Counted from the first letter of the stretch, positions 47,628-57,760 are shown. The stretch is 64,000 nt of DNA from Chryseobacterium sp. FH2 (GCF_001045455.1 NZ_LFNE01000005.1:124001-188000), one strand, 5' to 3'. Made by a program: numbers and translations. Notes: generated by a model from the letters alone, not told the origin.

Positions 47628-48077
47628 TTATAAGGTAATTGCTTTTCCACCTGCTTTAGAGATAAGCTCTTCAGCAGATTTAGTGAATTTGTCAGCAGAG
47701 ATTGAAACCGCAGATTTCAATTCTCCTCTACCCATAATTTTCACTAATTCGTTTTTAGTAATTAAACCGTTTTCAATTAAAACCTCTCTTGTAATATCTC
47801 CAGTGATAGATTTATTTTCGATTAAAGTTTGAATTGTATCAAGGTTAATTCCTCTAAACTCTTTTCTGTTTACGTTTTTGAATCCGAATTTAGGTAATCT
47901 TCTTTGTAAAGGCATCTGACCTCCTTCAAAACCGATCTTCTGAGAATAACCAGCTCTTGCTTTCTGTCCTTTATGTCCTTTTGTAGCAGTACCTCCTTTT
48001 CCACTACCTTGACCTCTACCAATTCTTTTTGAATTGAAAGTAGATCCTGCAGCAGGTTTTATGTTATTTAAATTCAT
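47628..48077 (-). CDS. rplO: 50S ribosomal protein L15
   Basis: A 149-aa L15 with the glycine-rich N-terminus (RIGRGQGSGKGGTATKGHKG) and FEGGQMPLQRRLPKFGF. Normal length; between rpmD and secY. Confidence 0.96.
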   Translation of the reverse strand: MNLNNIKPAAGSTFNSKRIGRGQGSGKGGTATKGHKGQKARAGYSQKIGFEGGQMPLQRRLPKFGFKNVNRKEFRGINLDTIQTLIENKSITGDITREVLIENGLITKNELVKIMGRGELKSAVSISADKFTKSAEELISKAGGKAITL

Positions 48078-48098
48078 TTTAATTTCTTTTGTTAAAAA

Positions 48099-48275
48099 TT
48101 ATTTTTGAACTTCAAGTAAATGACTAACTGCAGCTATCATTCCTAAGATAGAAGGAGTAGCTTCGTGTTCTACAACTTGGTGAAGTTTCTTAAATCCTAA
48201 TGCTTCAAGCGTTCTCTTTTGGGTTTTTGTTCTACCAATAGCGCTTCTTACTTGTTTTACTTTAATTGTTGCCAT
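48099..48275 (-). CDS. rpmD: 50S ribosomal protein L30
   Basis: A 58-aa L30 read from the minus strand: MATIKVKQVRSAIGRTKTQK, then a block RTLEALGFKKLHQ and VVEHEATPSILGMI. Typical length and place between rpsE and rplO. Confidence 0.94.
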   Translation of the reverse strand: MATIKVKQVRSAIGRTKTQKRTLEALGFKKLHQVVEHEATPSILGMIAAVSHLLEVQK

Positions 48276-48285
48276 TGTTTATATA

Positions 48286-48807
48286 TTAACCGTTAAACAC
48301 TTTACTTAGTGAAACTCCTCTCATTCTAGCAATTTCTTCAGGTCTTCTAATGTCTAATAACGCTTTGAAAGTAGCTTTCACCACGTTGTGAGGGTTAGAA
48401 GATCCTTTAGATTTTGAAAGGATATCGTGAATACCAGCAGATTCCAATACCGCTCTTACCGCACCTCCGGCGATAAGCCCTGTACCGTGAGAAGCAGGTC
48501 TTAAGAAGATATCTGCACCACCGTATCTAGCAGCAGTTTGGTGAGGAATTGTATGGTTCATTACAGGAACTTTCACAAGGTTTTTCTTAGCGTCCTCAAC
48601 AGCCTTAGCAATTGCAGAAGCAACCTCTTTAGATTTTCCTAGTCCGTAACCGATAACTCCTTCTTCGTTACCTACCACTACGATAGCGGAGAATCCGAAA
48701 GCTCTACCTCCTTTTGTTACTTTTGTTACTCTATTAACAGCAACGAGACGATCTTTTAATTCTAATCCTCCCGGTTTTACTCTTTCTATATTATCTAGTC
48801 CTAACAT
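48286..48807 (-). CDS. rpsE: 30S ribosomal protein S5
   Basis: A 173-aa S5: [40 protein letters not shown] (the S5 double-stranded RNA-binding domain) and the C-terminal [19 protein letters not shown]. Decoding-fidelity protein at the mRNA entry site. Confidence 0.97.
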   Translation of the reverse strand: MLGLDNIERVKPGGLELKDRLVAVNRVTKVTKGGRAFGFSAIVVVGNEEGVIGYGLGKSKEVASAIAKAVEDAKKNLVKVPVMNHTIPHQTAARYGGADIFLRPASHGTGLIAGGAVRAVLESAGIHDILSKSKGSSNPHNVVKATFKALLDIRRPEEIARMRGVSLSKVFNG

Positions 48808-48825
48808 ATTTCCGAAATTTAATGA

Positions 48826-49179
48826 TTAGAATTTAAGTCCACCTTCTCTCGCACCATCAGCTAGAGCCTTAACTCTTCCGTGATATACGAATCCGTTTCT
48901 ATCAAATACGATATTTTCGATTCCTGCAGCGATAGCTTTAGCAGCAATAGCTTTACCTACAGCAGCAGAAACTTCAGATTTAGTACCGTTAGCATCCACA
49001 CCTTTCTCTCTAGAAGAAGCTGATGCTAAAGTTTTTCCACTTTTATCGTCGATTAACTGAGCGTAAATTTCCTTATTACTTTTATATACAGATAATCTTG
49101 GCAATTCAGAAGATCCAGAGATTTTTCCTCTTACTCTTCTTTTTATTCTTATTCTTTTTTCTAATTTACTTAATGCCAT
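48826..49179 (-). CDS. rplR: 50S ribosomal protein L18
   Basis: A 117-aa 5S rRNA-binding L18: [36 protein letters not shown] and the end [20 protein letters not shown]. Normal length; between rplF and rpsE. Confidence 0.97.
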   Translation of the reverse strand: MALSKLEKRIRIKRRVRGKISGSSELPRLSVYKSNKEIYAQLIDDKSGKTLASASSREKGVDANGTKSEVSAAVGKAIAAKAIAAGIENIVFDRNGFVYHGRVKALADGAREGGLKF

Positions 49180-49194
49180 AATTCTTATAATTTA

Positions 49195-49740
49195 TTAAGC
49201 AGATTTACCAGCTTTACGTCTAACATTTTCACCAACGAATCTTACACCTTTTCCTTTGTACGGCTCAGGCTTTCTGAATGAACGGATTTTCGCCGCTACC
49301 ATTCCAAGAAGTTGCTTGTCGTAAGACGTTAAAGTAATAATTGGATTTTTACCTTTTTCAGTCAATGTATCTACTTTCACTTCGTTAGGAAGTTCTAATA
49401 CAATACCGTGAGAGAATCCTAAAGCTAACTCAAGTTTTTGACCTGAGTGAGAAGCTCTGTATCCTACCCCTACTAGTTCTAGTTTCTTTTCGAAACCTTC
49501 TGATGCACCAACGATCATGTTGTTGATCAACGCTCTGTATAAACCGTGAAGCGCTTTGTGTTGTTTAGACTCAGACGGTCTGCTTACTGTAAGCTCACCA
49601 TCTTTTTGTTCTAAAGTAATTCCCGCTGTAAGCTCCTGAGAAAGTTCTCCTTTAGGACCTTTTACAGTTACTACACCATTGTTTTCAGTGATTGTAACTC
49701 CTGCAGGAACTGTTATAATTGCTTTACCAATTCTTGACAT
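49195..49740 (-). CDS. rplF: 50S ribosomal protein L6
   Basis: A 181-aa L6 with its two similar domains: MSRIGKAIITVPAGVTI at the start and PEPYKGKGVRFVGENVRRKA at the end. Normal length; between rpsH and rplR. Confidence 0.97.
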   Translation of the reverse strand: MSRIGKAIITVPAGVTITENNGVVTVKGPKGELSQELTAGITLEQKDGELTVSRPSESKQHKALHGLYRALINNMIVGASEGFEKKLELVGVGYRASHSGQKLELALGFSHGIVLELPNEVKVDTLTEKGKNPIITLTSYDKQLLGMVAAKIRSFRKPEPYKGKGVRFVGENVRRKAGKSA

Positions 49741-49757
49741 TTTCCTTTGATTAAAAA

Positions 49758-50156
49758 TTAATAAACATAGCAGATTACTTCACCGCCTACTTTCTCTTCT
49801 CTAGCTTTCTTGTCAGTCATTACTCCTTTAGAAGTAGAGATGATAGAAATACCCAAACCGTTTAGTACTCTTGGAAGTTCAGCAGAACCTTTGTACTGTC
49901 TCAAACCTGGTCTAGAAGCTCTTTGAATAGACTTAATAGCAGGTTTGCTAGTTTGCTTATCATACTTTAAAGCGATTTTGATCAACCCTTGAACAGCGTT
50001 ATCCTCAAACTTGTAGTTTAAGATATAACCTTGATCAAATAAGATCTTAGTAATCTCCTTTTTGATTTTCGATGCAGGAATTTCCACCACTTTGTGGCCT
50101 GCGCTTTGTGCGTTCCTTACTCTTGTTAGGAAATCTGAAATTGGATCTGTTACCAT
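49758..50156 (-). CDS. rpsH: 30S ribosomal protein S8
   Basis: A 132-aa S8: DPISDFLTRVRNAQSAGHK at the start and LNGLGISIISTSKGVMTDKK near the end. In E. coli S8 represses the spc operon by binding its mRNA near rplE. Here the gene is preceded by an unusual 145-bp spacer with a strong inverted repeat. Confidence 0.97.
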   Translation of the reverse strand: MVTDPISDFLTRVRNAQSAGHKVVEIPASKIKKEITKILFDQGYILNYKFEDNAVQGLIKIALKYDKQTSKPAIKSIQRASRPGLRQYKGSAELPRVLNGLGISIISTSKGVMTDKKAREEKVGGEVICYVY

Positions 50157-50213
50157 TTTTCTTTTATAAATTATTGGTTAAAGACAATCAGTATTGAAAA
50201 GACTTGAAGAGTA

Positions 50214-50250
50214 AAATATCAGACTTCAGAAAACCTTGAGTCTGATATTT
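50214..50250 (-). promoter_or_regulatory. 12-bp inverted repeat in the rpsN-rpsH spacer
   Basis: AAATATCAGACT (50214-50225) and AGTCTGATATTT (50239-50250) are perfect inverted arms with a 13-nt loop. The other spacers of this operon that are this long lack such a structure. It could regulate translation of rpsH, be a processing site, or attenuate transcription; only a short T stretch (TTTTAC) follows on the minus strand. Confidence 0.7.
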
Positions 50251-50301
50251 ATTTCTTTAGTATCTAGACAACTTAACTGTCCCGATTTTAATTAGTAATT
50301 A

Positions 50302-50571
50302 TTACCAACTAGCTTTTTTAACACCTGGGATAAGACCGTTGTTTGCCATTTCTCTGAAAGTTACTCTGGAAATACCAAACGTTCTCATATATCCTCTTGG
50401 TCTACCTGTTAGTTTACATCTGTTGTGCAATCTTACAGGAGAAGCATTCTTAGGAAGTTTTTGTAAAGCTTCGTAATCACCTGCTTCTTTAAGAGCTTTT
50501 CTTTTGTCAGCGTATTTAGCAACTAGTGCTTCTCTTTTGCGCTCACGCGCTTTCATTGATTCTTTAGCCAT
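50302..50571 (-). CDS. rpsN: 30S ribosomal protein S14 (zinc-free type)
   Basis: An 89-aa S14: [40 protein letters not shown] and [11 protein letters not shown]. The CxxC pairs of the zinc form are absent, so this is the C- type. It follows rplE by 3 bp. Confidence 0.97.
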   Translation of the reverse strand: MAKESMKARERKREALVAKYADKRKALKEAGDYEALQKLPKNASPVRLHNRCKLTGRPRGYMRTFGISRVTFREMANNGLIPGVKKASW

Positions 50572-50574
50572 TTC

Positions 50575-51126
50575 TTAGTTCTTTTTAAATGGTAAACCGA
50601 AGTGAGTTAATAATGCTTTAGCTTCTTTATCCGTTTTCGCAGTTGTAACGAAAGTGATGTCCATCCCCTGGATTTTTTTCACTTTGTCAATTGCGATTTC
50701 AGGGAAGATAATTTGCTCAGTAATACCTAAGTTATAATTACCTCTACCGTCGAAACCATCAGCTTTAATACCAGAAAAATCTCTAATACGTGGTAAAGCA
50801 GAAGCAGTAAGTCTATCTAAAAACTCATACATTTTGTCTGCTCTTAGTGTAACTTTAGCACCTACAGGCATACCTTTTCTCAATTTGAAAGCAGCTTCGT
50901 CTTTCTTAGAGATAGTACCTACAGCCTTCTGACCAGTGATGTTCGTTAATTCTTCAACAGCATAATCAATGATTTTTTTGTCTGCAGTGGCATCACCTAA
51001 CCCTTGAGAAAGGATGATTTTTTCCAATTTAGGTACCTGCATTACTGACTTGTACCCGAATTCTTCCATCATTGCAGGAACAATCGTTTCTTTATATGCT
51101 TTTTTGGGTCTTGCTATATATTCCAT
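50575..51126 (-). CDS. rplE: 50S ribosomal protein L5
   Basis: A 183-aa 5S rRNA-binding L5. [50 protein letters not shown] and the C-terminal [19 protein letters not shown] match the family. Confidence 0.97.
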   Translation of the reverse strand: MEYIARPKKAYKETIVPAMMEEFGYKSVMQVPKLEKIILSQGLGDATADKKIIDYAVEELTNITGQKAVGTISKKDEAAFKLRKGMPVGAKVTLRADKMYEFLDRLTASALPRIRDFSGIKADGFDGRGNYNLGITEQIIFPEIAIDKVKKIQGMDITFVTTAKTDKEAKALLTHFGLPFKKN

Positions 51127-51139
51127 GTGTTATTTAAAA

Positions 51140-51466
51140 TTATAAAGTTTCACCCGTTTTTTTGTTGATTCTTACTTTCTTATCTCCTTCAGTTTTGTAA
51201 CCGATTTTGATAGCTTTTCCGTCTTTACCAACTAAAGCTACGTTTGAGATATGGATAGAAGCTTCCTTTTCTGTGATTCCTCCTTGAGGATTTGAAGCTG
51301 AAGGCTTAACGTGTTTTTTAACGATATTAAGTCCTGCAACGATCACTCTTGGGTCTTTACCTTCTTTTTTGATCACTTCAATAACTTCACCAGTCTTACC
51401 TTTGATATCTTTCTTACCGGTAGTAATGATTACGTTATCTCCTCTTTTTATTTTTAACTTTGACAT
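51140..51466 (-). CDS. rplX: 50S ribosomal protein L24
   Basis: A 108-aa L24 with the KOW motif (KIKRGDNVIITTGKKDIKGK) followed by NIVKKHVKPS and a basic C-terminus. Assembly initiator of the large subunit. Confidence 0.96.
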   Translation of the reverse strand: MSKLKIKRGDNVIITTGKKDIKGKTGEVIEVIKKEGKDPRVIVAGLNIVKKHVKPSASNPQGGITEKEASIHISNVALVGKDGKAIKIGYKTEGDKKVRINKKTGETL

Positions 51467-51488
51467 TTTCTTTTAAAAATTTTAAAAA

Positions 51489-51857
51489 TTAAAGTACTTC
51501 AGGAGCCAATGAAATGATTTTCATATATTCTTTGTCTCTCAACTCACGAGCAACGGGTCCGAAAACACGTGTTCCTCTCATTTCTCCACCAGCGTTTAAT
51601 AATACACAAGCATTGTCTTCGAATTTGATGTATGAACCATCTTTTCTTCTCACTGCTTTTTTAGTTCTTACTACTACCGCTTTAGATACTTGACCTTTCT
51701 TAGCGTTTCCTGATGGTGTAGAATCTTTAATAGTAACTACGATTTTATCACCAACTGAAGCATATCTTCTTCTGGTACCTCCCAGAACTCTGATAACCAA
51801 TACTTCTTTAGCACCTGTGTTATCAGCAACTTTTAATCTTGATTCTGTTTGTAACAT
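51489..51857 (-). CDS. rplN: 50S ribosomal protein L14
   Basis: A 122-aa L14: [20 protein letters not shown], and [20 protein letters not shown] at the end. Its start codon shares one base with the rpsQ stop region at 51857, so the two are coupled. Confidence 0.97.
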   Translation of the reverse strand: MLQTESRLKVADNTGAKEVLVIRVLGGTRRRYASVGDKIVVTIKDSTPSGNAKKGQVSKAVVVRTKKAVRRKDGSYIKFEDNACVLLNAGGEMRGTRVFGPVARELRDKEYMKIISLAPEVL

Positions 51858-52111
51858 TACTTAGCTTTTTCAATGATTCTTACTAATCTCCATCTCTTGC
51901 TCTTGCTCAAAGGTCTAGTTTCTTGGATAAGAACTGTATCTCCTTCTGTGCATTCGTTGTTCTCGTCGTGTGCAGTATATTTTTTCGTTTTCAATACGAA
52001 TTTACCGTACATCGGGTGTTTTACTCTTGTAGTCTCACTTACAACAATGGTCTTTTCCATTTTATTGCTGGAAACTATTCCGATTCTTTCTTTTCTTAAG
52101 TTTCTTTCCAT
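51857..52111 (-). CDS. rpsQ: 30S ribosomal protein S17
   Basis: An 84-aa OB-fold S17: [28 protein letters not shown] and [20 protein letters not shown]. It lies between rpmC and rplN and overlaps the latter by one base. Confidence 0.97.
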   Translation of the reverse strand: MERNLRKERIGIVSSNKMEKTIVVSETTRVKHPMYGKFVLKTKKYTAHDENNECTEGDTVLIQETRPLSKSKRWRLVRIIEKAK

Positions 52112-52125
52112 AATGTATGAAAATC

Positions 52126-52323
52126 TTATTGTTGTTTGTTAGTTAACTCAGTATTTAATCTTGCGATTGCTTTTCTCAAATCTTTGATTTGAATCGGGTT
52201 TTCAATTGGGCTGATTTTGTGAGCCAATTTCAATTTTTGGTATTGAGCTTTAGCTTCAGTCAATTGAGTTTGAATATCTCCCGCGCTTAAATTTTTAATA
52301 TCAGCTGTTTTCATTGTATTCAA
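52126..52323 (-). CDS. rpmC: 50S ribosomal protein L29
   Basis: A 65-aa helical-hairpin L29: [20 protein letters not shown] and [18 protein letters not shown]. It sits at the tunnel exit. It follows rplP by 3 bp. Confidence 0.95.
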   Translation of the reverse strand: MNTMKTADIKNLSAGDIQTQLTEAKAQYQKLKLAHKISPIENPIQIKDLRKAIARLNTELTNKQQ

Positions 52324-52326
52324 AGA

Positions 52327-52752
52327 TTATAGAGGTTTAACAAAATCGTTAGCAACTACAAATTTAGTAACTACAGGTAGTTTCTGTGCAGCAAGTCTAA
52401 GGGCTTCTTTCGCTACTTCGTAAGGAACGCCTCCTACTTCGAACATAATTTTACCAGGTTTTACTACAGCTACCCAATATTCTACGGCACCTTTACCTTT
52501 ACCCATACGTACTTCCGCTGGTTTTTTAGTAATAGGTTTATCCGGGAAGATTTTGATCCATAATTGACCTTCTCTCTTCATATATCTTGTAGCAGCGATA
52601 CGTGCAGCTTCGATTTGTCTTGCAGTAATCCAAGCACCTTCTGTAGCCTTGATTCCGAAAGTTCCATAAGCAAGTTGATTACCTCTCTGAGCAATCCCCT
52701 TCATTTTCATCTTATGAACTCTACGGAACTTGGTTCTTTTTGGTTGTAACAT
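52327..52752 (-). CDS. rplP: 50S ribosomal protein L16
   Basis: A 141-aa L16: [40 protein letters not shown] and [20 protein letters not shown]. The length is standard. A 97-bp spacer with 7-bp tandem repeats separates it from rpsC. Confidence 0.97.
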   Translation of the reverse strand: MLQPKRTKFRRVHKMKMKGIAQRGNQLAYGTFGIKATEGAWITARQIEAARIAATRYMKREGQLWIKIFPDKPITKKPAEVRMGKGKGAVEYWVAVVKPGKIMFEVGGVPYEVAKEALRLAAQKLPVVTKFVVANDFVKPL

Positions 52753-52762
52753 AATTTCTAAA

Positions 52763-52790
52763 TTTTAGATTTTAGATTTTAGATTTTAGA
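52763..52790. repeat. four tandem 7-bp repeats (TTTTAGA) in the rpsC-rplP spacer
   Basis: TTTTAGA occurs four times head to tail from 52763 to 52790, followed by a run of eight T. It lies in the 97-bp gap between rpsC and rplP. Such short tandem repeats can change copy number by slippage. Confidence 0.85.
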
Positions 52791-52849
52791 TTTTTTTTAT
52801 TTTAAAAAAGTAACGGTAATTTAAAATTCAAAATTTCTATCTAAAATTT

Positions 52850-53602
52850 TTAATTATTATTGTTATTATTATTGTTATTCTTTCTAGGTCTTCTGTTGTC
52901 TCTGTCTCCACCTCTGTTTCTGTCTCCAGAAGGACCTCCTTTTTTCTGTTGTCCCACTAGAGGAGAAAGTTCTCTTTTACCGTAAACTTCACCTTTCATG
53001 ATCCAAACTTTTACACCTAGCTTTCCGTACTGAGTTAGTGCTTCACCAATGTGATAATCGATATCAGCTCTGAAAGTAGACAAAGGAATTCTTCCGTCTT
53101 TGAAAGATTCTGATCTTGCCATTTCAGCTCCGTTCAATCTACCAGAGATTTGAACTTTGATACCTTCAGCACCCATTCTCATTGTACCAGCCATAGCCAT
53201 CTTAACAGCTCTTCTGTAAGAGATTCTGTTTTCGATTTGCTTAGCGATGCTATCAGCAACTAATACCGCATCAAGCTCAGGTCTTTTGATTTCGAAAATA
53301 TTGATTTGAATATCCTTTTTAGTAAGCTTCTTCAATTCTTCTTTTAACTTGTCAACTTCCTGACCTCCTTTACCGATGATAAGTCCCGGTCTAGCAGTAG
53401 TAATAGTAACTGTTACTAATTTTAGTGTTCTTTCAATATAAATTCTTGAAATACCACCTTTAGATAATCTAGCCTCAAGGTATCTTCTGATTTTGTAGTC
53501 TTCCGCGATTCTGTCTCCATAATCGTTTCCGCCAAACCAGTTAGAATCCCATCCTCTGATGATACCTAATCTGTTACCAATTGGATTTGTCTTCTGTCCC
53601 AT
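52850..53602 (-). CDS. rpsC: 30S ribosomal protein S3 with poly-Asn tail
   Basis: A 250-aa S3 with KH domain ([20 protein letters not shown]) and the C-terminal domain ([39 protein letters not shown]). After the core a basic, Gly/Arg-rich tail ends in nine Asn codons, almost all AAT, an unusual slippage-prone ending. E. coli S3 is 233 aa. Confidence 0.97.
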   Translation of the reverse strand: MGQKTNPIGNRLGIIRGWDSNWFGGNDYGDRIAEDYKIRRYLEARLSKGGISRIYIERTLKLVTVTITTARPGLIIGKGGQEVDKLKEELKKLTKKDIQINIFEIKRPELDAVLVADSIAKQIENRISYRRAVKMAMAGTMRMGAEGIKVQISGRLNGAEMARSESFKDGRIPLSTFRADIDYHIGEALTQYGKLGVKVWIMKGEVYGKRELSPLVGQQKKGGPSGDRNRGGDRDNRRPRKNNNNNNNNN

Positions 53603-53610
53603 ACCTTGAT

Positions 53611-54009
53611 TTAGTTTTCTTTATTACCTAAGATTAATGTAACGTGGTTAGATCTTTTTCTGATTCTATACCCTCTACCTTGCGGAGCCGGTCTTAGTCT
53701 CTTCAATTGTCTTGCGCTATCCACGAAGATTTCTTTAACGATAAGGTTTGCTTCTTCAATATCCGCACCCTCGTTTTTAGTCTGCCAGTTTGCCATAGCA
53801 GAAAGAAGTAATTTTTCTAACTTGTTAGATGCTTCTTTTTTAGAATATTTTAGGATATAAAGAGCTTTATCTACCTGCTCTCCTCTAATGATATCAGCAA
53901 CTAATCTCATTTTTCTTGGAGATGATGGGCAGTCATTTAATGAAGCTTTTACTACGTCTTTGTTAGCTTCTTTTCTTGCGATTGAACTATCTTGTTTTCT
54001 TGATCCCAT
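53611..54009 (-). CDS. rplV: 50S ribosomal protein L22
   Basis: A 132-aa L22: [20 protein letters not shown], and [20 protein letters not shown] with the extended loop tip that lines the exit tunnel. It is 2 bp after rpsS. Confidence 0.97.
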   Translation of the reverse strand: MGSRKQDSSIARKEANKDVVKASLNDCPSSPRKMRLVADIIRGEQVDKALYILKYSKKEASNKLEKLLLSAMANWQTKNEGADIEEANLIVKEIFVDSARQLKRLRPAPQGRGYRIRKRSNHVTLILGNKEN

Positions 54010-54011
54010 GA

Positions 54012-54290
54012 TTATCTGCTTCCTTTGTTTTTGTTACCACCATGACCTCTGAAAGATCTTGTTGGAGAAAATTCGCCTAACTTGTGACCTACCATGTTTT
54101 CTGTAACGTAAACCGGGATAAAAGATTTCCCGTTGTGTACAGCAATAGTTTGTCCTACGAAGTCCGGAGAGATCATCGATGCTCTAGACCAAGTTTTGAT
54201 AACAGTCTTTTTACCAGACTCTATATTTGCCTGAACCTTCTTATCTAAAGTATGATGAATGAATGGTCCTTTTTTAAGTGATCTTGCCAT
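54012..54290 (-). CDS. rpsS: 30S ribosomal protein S19
   Basis: A 92-aa S19: [40 protein letters not shown] and [18 protein letters not shown]. Normal length; between rplB and rplV. Confidence 0.97.
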   Translation of the reverse strand: MARSLKKGPFIHHTLDKKVQANIESGKKTVIKTWSRASMISPDFVGQTIAVHNGKSFIPVYVTENMVGHKLGEFSPTRSFRGHGGNKNKGSR

Positions 54291-54292
54291 AA

Positions 54293-55114
54293 TTATTTTC
54301 TTTTAGATACGATGTAACGGTTAGACACTTTGTTTTTCTTTCTAGTTTTGTAACCTTTAGAAGGCATACCATTTCTAGATCTTGGGTGACCTCCTGAAGA
54401 ACGTCCTTCACCACCACCCATTGGGTGATCTACTGGGTTCATTACTACCGCTCTTGTTCTTGGTCTTCTACCTAACCATCTGCTTCTACCAGCCTTACCT
54501 GATACAGTTAATTGGTGATCTGAGTTAGAAACTGAACCAATCATTGCATAACATTCAGTAAGGATCATTCTAGATTCTCCTGAAGGCAATTTGATGATTG
54601 CATATTTTCCGTCTCTTGAAGTCAACTGCGCTGAAGAACCAGCACTTCTCGCTAAAATAGCACCTTGACCAGGCTTCATTTCTACACAAGAAATTACAGT
54701 ACCCAATGGAATATTTTTCAATTTCATTGCGTTACCTACGTTAGGTTCTACGCTTTCACCTGAAACCACTTTCTGATCTACTTTGATACCGTTTGGAGCG
54801 ATGATATATCTCTTCTCTCCGTCAGCATATTCTAATAAAGCGATAAATGCAGTTCTGTTTGGATCGTATTCTACAGATTTTACAGTTGCTTCAATATTTG
54901 CTTTGTTTCTTTTGAAGTCAATAATTCTGTATTTCTTTTTGTGTCCACCTCCGGTGTAACGCATGGTCATTTTACCTGTTTGGTTACGTCCACCTGACTT
55001 TTTAATACCAACTGTTAGAGATTTCTCTGGTTTGTTGGTAGTAATTTCCTCAAAATTGTTTACAATTCTGAATCTCTGTCCCGGGGTGATAGGTTTTAAT
55101 TTTCTAACAGACAT
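54293..55114 (-). CDS. rplB: 50S ribosomal protein L2
   Basis: A 273-aa L2, part of the peptidyl transferase region. [20 protein letters not shown], and [20 protein letters not shown] with the conserved His are present. Normal length. Confidence 0.98.
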   Translation of the reverse strand: MSVRKLKPITPGQRFRIVNNFEEITTNKPEKSLTVGIKKSGGRNQTGKMTMRYTGGGHKKKYRIIDFKRNKANIEATVKSVEYDPNRTAFIALLEYADGEKRYIIAPNGIKVDQKVVSGESVEPNVGNAMKLKNIPLGTVISCVEMKPGQGAILARSAGSSAQLTSRDGKYAIIKLPSGESRMILTECYAMIGSVSNSDHQLTVSGKAGRSRWLGRRPRTRAVVMNPVDHPMGGGEGRSSGGHPRSRNGMPSKGYKTRKKNKVSNRYIVSKRK

Positions 55115-55136
55115 TACTATTATTTATAATTAATAA

Positions 55137-55427
55137 TTAATTTACAGCAAAAATATCGATAACATCACCTTCAACAAGTTTAATTACCGCTTTTTTCAAT
55201 TTGTTTGTCTTTCCTACTTGAAGACCTTTTTTAGTGTATTTCGAAGAAACCTTCGGAGCATAAATCATTGTATTAACGTCTGCTACTTTTACACCATAAG
55301 CTGCTTCTACAGCCTTTTTAATCTGGATTTTATTCGCCTTAGGGTTTACTAAGAAAGAATAAGAACCTCTTAAATCCGTAAGGTAATTAGCCTTTTCTGA
55401 GATAACTGGTTTAATAATAACTGACAT
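55137..55427 (-). CDS. rplW: 50S ribosomal protein L23
   Basis: A 96-aa L23, docking site for trigger factor and SRP at the tunnel exit. KPVISEKANYLTDLRGSYSF and NKIQIKKAVEAAYGVKVADV are the family blocks. It follows rplD by 3 bp. Confidence 0.96.
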   Translation of the reverse strand: MSVIIKPVISEKANYLTDLRGSYSFLVNPKANKIQIKKAVEAAYGVKVADVNTMIYAPKVSSKYTKKGLQVGKTNKLKKAVIKLVEGDVIDIFAVN

Positions 55428-55430
55428 GAT

Positions 55431-56060
55431 TTATTTCTTTAAATTTTCCTGGAATTTTTCAACTGCACCTTCGAAGAATACAATTTCACCTGCGTTTACT
55501 AAGTCGTAAGAACTCACTTCATTGAAGTTCATCACTTTAGTTTTAGGTAAGTTTCTTGAAGATAAATATACATTCTTGTTAGCTTCAGGAAGTACAAATA
55601 AAGATTTTTTATCATTCAATGCCAAAGCATTCAATACTGTGATAAAATCTTTAGTTTTAGGAGCACTTAAGCTCATATCTTCCAAAACTCTGATGCTGTT
55701 GTCTCTCATTTTCTGAGATAAAACAGATTTCTTAGCTAATCTCTTAAGAGCTTTGTTCAATTTGAATCTGTAGTCTCTTGGTTTTGGTCCGAATACTCTA
55801 CCTCCACCTCTGAAAGTTGGAGATTTGATATCACCATATCTAGCAGAACCAGATCCTTTTTGCTTCTTAAGTTTTTTAGTAGAAGCAGTAATTTCGCTTC
55901 TTTCTTTTGATTTATGAGTTCCTTGTCTCTGTGCTGCAAGGTACTGCTTAACTTCTAAGTAAACCGCGTGCTGATTTGGCTCAATTCCGAATACTGTTTC
56001 GTCTAGAGTTACTTTTCTTCCGGTCTCTTTTCCTGATGTATTTAATACTACTAGTTCCAT
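55431..56060 (-). CDS. rplD: 50S ribosomal protein L4
   Basis: A 209-aa L4: [20 protein letters not shown], the loop [20 protein letters not shown] and [20 protein letters not shown]. In E. coli L4 represses its own operon. Its start overlaps the end of rplC by 10 nt. Confidence 0.97.
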   Translation of the reverse strand: MELVVLNTSGKETGRKVTLDETVFGIEPNQHAVYLEVKQYLAAQRQGTHKSKERSEITASTKKLKKQKGSGSARYGDIKSPTFRGGGRVFGPKPRDYRFKLNKALKRLAKKSVLSQKMRDNSIRVLEDMSLSAPKTKDFITVLNALALNDKKSLFVLPEANKNVYLSSRNLPKTKVMNFNEVSSYDLVNAGEIVFFEGAVEKFQENLKK

Positions 56061-56677
56061 TTTCTGATAATTACATAAGAATTTTTAGCTCCCGGAACAG
56101 CACCTTTTACTACTAAAAGATTTTGTTCTTGATCCACTTTTAATACCTGAAGGTTTTGAACAGTTACCTGTTTACCTCCCATTCTTCCAGCCATTCTCAT
56201 CCCTTTGAATACTCTTGAAGGGTCTGAACCAGCACCGATAGAACCTGGAGCTCTAAGTCTGTTGTGCTGACCATGAGTTGCCTGCATTACACCTCCAAAT
56301 CCGTGTCTTTTTACAACACCTTGGAAACCTTTACCTTTAGAAGTACCTGTTACGTCAACATATTCACCTTCCGAAAATAAATCAACTTTTACTTCCTCTC
56401 CTACTTTCACTTCATCAACAAACTCTCTGTAGAATTCTACTAATTTAGCTTTAGGAGCAGAACCAGCCTTTTTAAAATGACCAGCTAACGCTTTACCAAC
56501 GTTCTTCTCACTCTTGTCATCGAAACCTAATTGAACTGACTTGTAACCGTCTTTTTCAATGGTTCTGACCTGTAAAACCGAGCATGGACCAGCCTGAATA
56601 ACTGTACAAGGAATATTTTTCCCTTCTTCGTTAAACAAAGATGTCATACCGATTTTTTTACCAATAATACCTGACAT
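56051..56677 (-). CDS. rplC: 50S ribosomal protein L3
   Basis: A 208-aa L3: [39 protein letters not shown] and [20 protein letters not shown]. It is the first gene of the operon here: rpsJ, the usual first gene of the S10 cluster, is not upstream. A consensus promoter and a 100-nt leader precede it. Confidence 0.97.
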   Translation of the reverse strand: MSGIIGKKIGMTSLFNEEGKNIPCTVIQAGPCSVLQVRTIEKDGYKSVQLGFDDKSEKNVGKALAGHFKKAGSAPKAKLVEFYREFVDEVKVGEEVKVDLFSEGEYVDVTGTSKGKGFQGVVKRHGFGGVMQATHGQHNRLRAPGSIGAGSDPSRVFKGMRMAGRMGGKQVTVQNLQVLKVDQEQNLLVVKGAVPGAKNSYVIIRKWN

Positions 56678-56783
56678 TGTTTATGTTATAATAAAATTTA
56701 TCTTCTGTTTATCACCATTCTTCGGAGGTCTGAAGTAATTTCTACTTTTGATATAGGCATACTACGCCCCTAAAATGAGTGTG

Positions 56784-56814
56784 CAAATGTAAGAATAATT
56801 TTATTAATGACAAA
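56784..56814 (-). promoter_or_regulatory. main promoter of the ribosomal protein operon
   Basis: On the minus strand TTTG (plus 56811-56814), exactly 19 bp and TACATTTG (plus 56784-56791) match the Bacteroidota vegetative consensus fully. The start codon of rplC is about 107 bp downstream, giving a leader of roughly 100 nt. Confidence 0.85.
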
Positions 56815-56928
56815 TATTTACAACAAAATATTTTGATTTTTAATCATTTAGATAATTTTAAGAAAATTGCAGAAAAAATTCCGGGGAAAATATTTTTGAA
56901 TGATAAGAAATTTAAAAATAAATTGATT

Positions 56929-57708
56929 TTATTTAGTAACCACACTAATTCCTATTTCTTCAAGTTTGATTTTATCCTCTTCTAAAATGCCATTATCGGT
57001 AATCAGGTAATCTATTTTTTCCAGAGAAGCGATTTTACCGAAGCCTTTTACGTTTAATTTGGAAGAATCTGCAAGGATGACAACTTTATCAGAACATTCT
57101 ATCATCAACTGATTCAAATGAGCTTCTGCTGCGTTTGATGTACTGATTCCGAACTCAAGATCAATCCCGTCAACACCGAGAAATAATTTATTACAGGAAA
57201 ACTGCTTTAGAATCGTTTCGGAAATAGAACCTACAATTGAGGTTGAGCTTTTTCTCACCTCGCCTCCTAATTGGATAATATTAATATTAGGATTATTACA
57301 AAGTTCGATGGCAACACGTAAAGAAGACGTCAAAACTGTAAGCGGACCAAAGTTCGCCAGCATTCTCGCAAGATAATGCATTGTAGTACCGGAAGCCAGA
57401 ATAATACAGTCATTTTCCTGAATCAAAGATAGAGCTGCTTTCGCAATATTTTGTTTTGCTTCTACATTAATGCTTTCTTTTTCATCAACATTTTTTTCAT
57501 ACGCATATCTTACATGTTTACTTGCACCTCCGTGATTTCGAAAAAGCAGTCCTAAACTTTCAAGATAGTTTAAATCCTTTCGAATCGTAACCGACGAAAC
57601 ATTAAACTTTTCACATAAATCCTGCACAAGCACATAATCTTTTTCATTCAGTTCCTTCAATATATCATTATGTCTTGCGAGTAATTTTTCCATTCCGTTT
57701 CGTTTCAT
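56929..57708 (-). CDS. DeoR/GlpR family transcriptional regulator
   Basis: About 259 aa from ATG 57708 (MKRNGMEKLLARHND); ATG 57693 is an alternative. The N-terminal helix-turn-helix shows LVQDLCEKFNVSSVTIRKDL and LLFRNHGGA, and the C-terminal sugar-phosphate sensor domain shows ILASGTTMHYLARML and FLGVDGID. DeoR-type GlpR proteins repress glycerol genes and release on glycerol 3-phosphate. It is divergent from glpD with a paired GTTTCGTTTT operator in between. Confidence 0.9.
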   Translation of the reverse strand: MKRNGMEKLLARHNDILKELNEKDYVLVQDLCEKFNVSSVTIRKDLNYLESLGLLFRNHGGASKHVRYAYEKNVDEKESINVEAKQNIAKAALSLIQENDCIILASGTTMHYLARMLANFGPLTVLTSSLRVAIELCNNPNINIIQLGGEVRKSSTSIVGSISETILKQFSCNKLFLGVDGIDLEFGISTSNAAEAHLNQLMIECSDKVVILADSSKLNVKGFGKIASLEKIDYLITDNGILEEDKIKLEEIGISVVTK

Positions 57709-57760
57709 CAAAAATACCAATTTTATTTCAATTCGAAAAATTTCATTTATTTTCTTTTTA

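Noticed and set aside
56698..56760. 20-codon ORF in the rplC leader as a real gene
   Set aside because: Short, basic and without known pattern; it may be chance. It is mentioned only as part of the leader finding.
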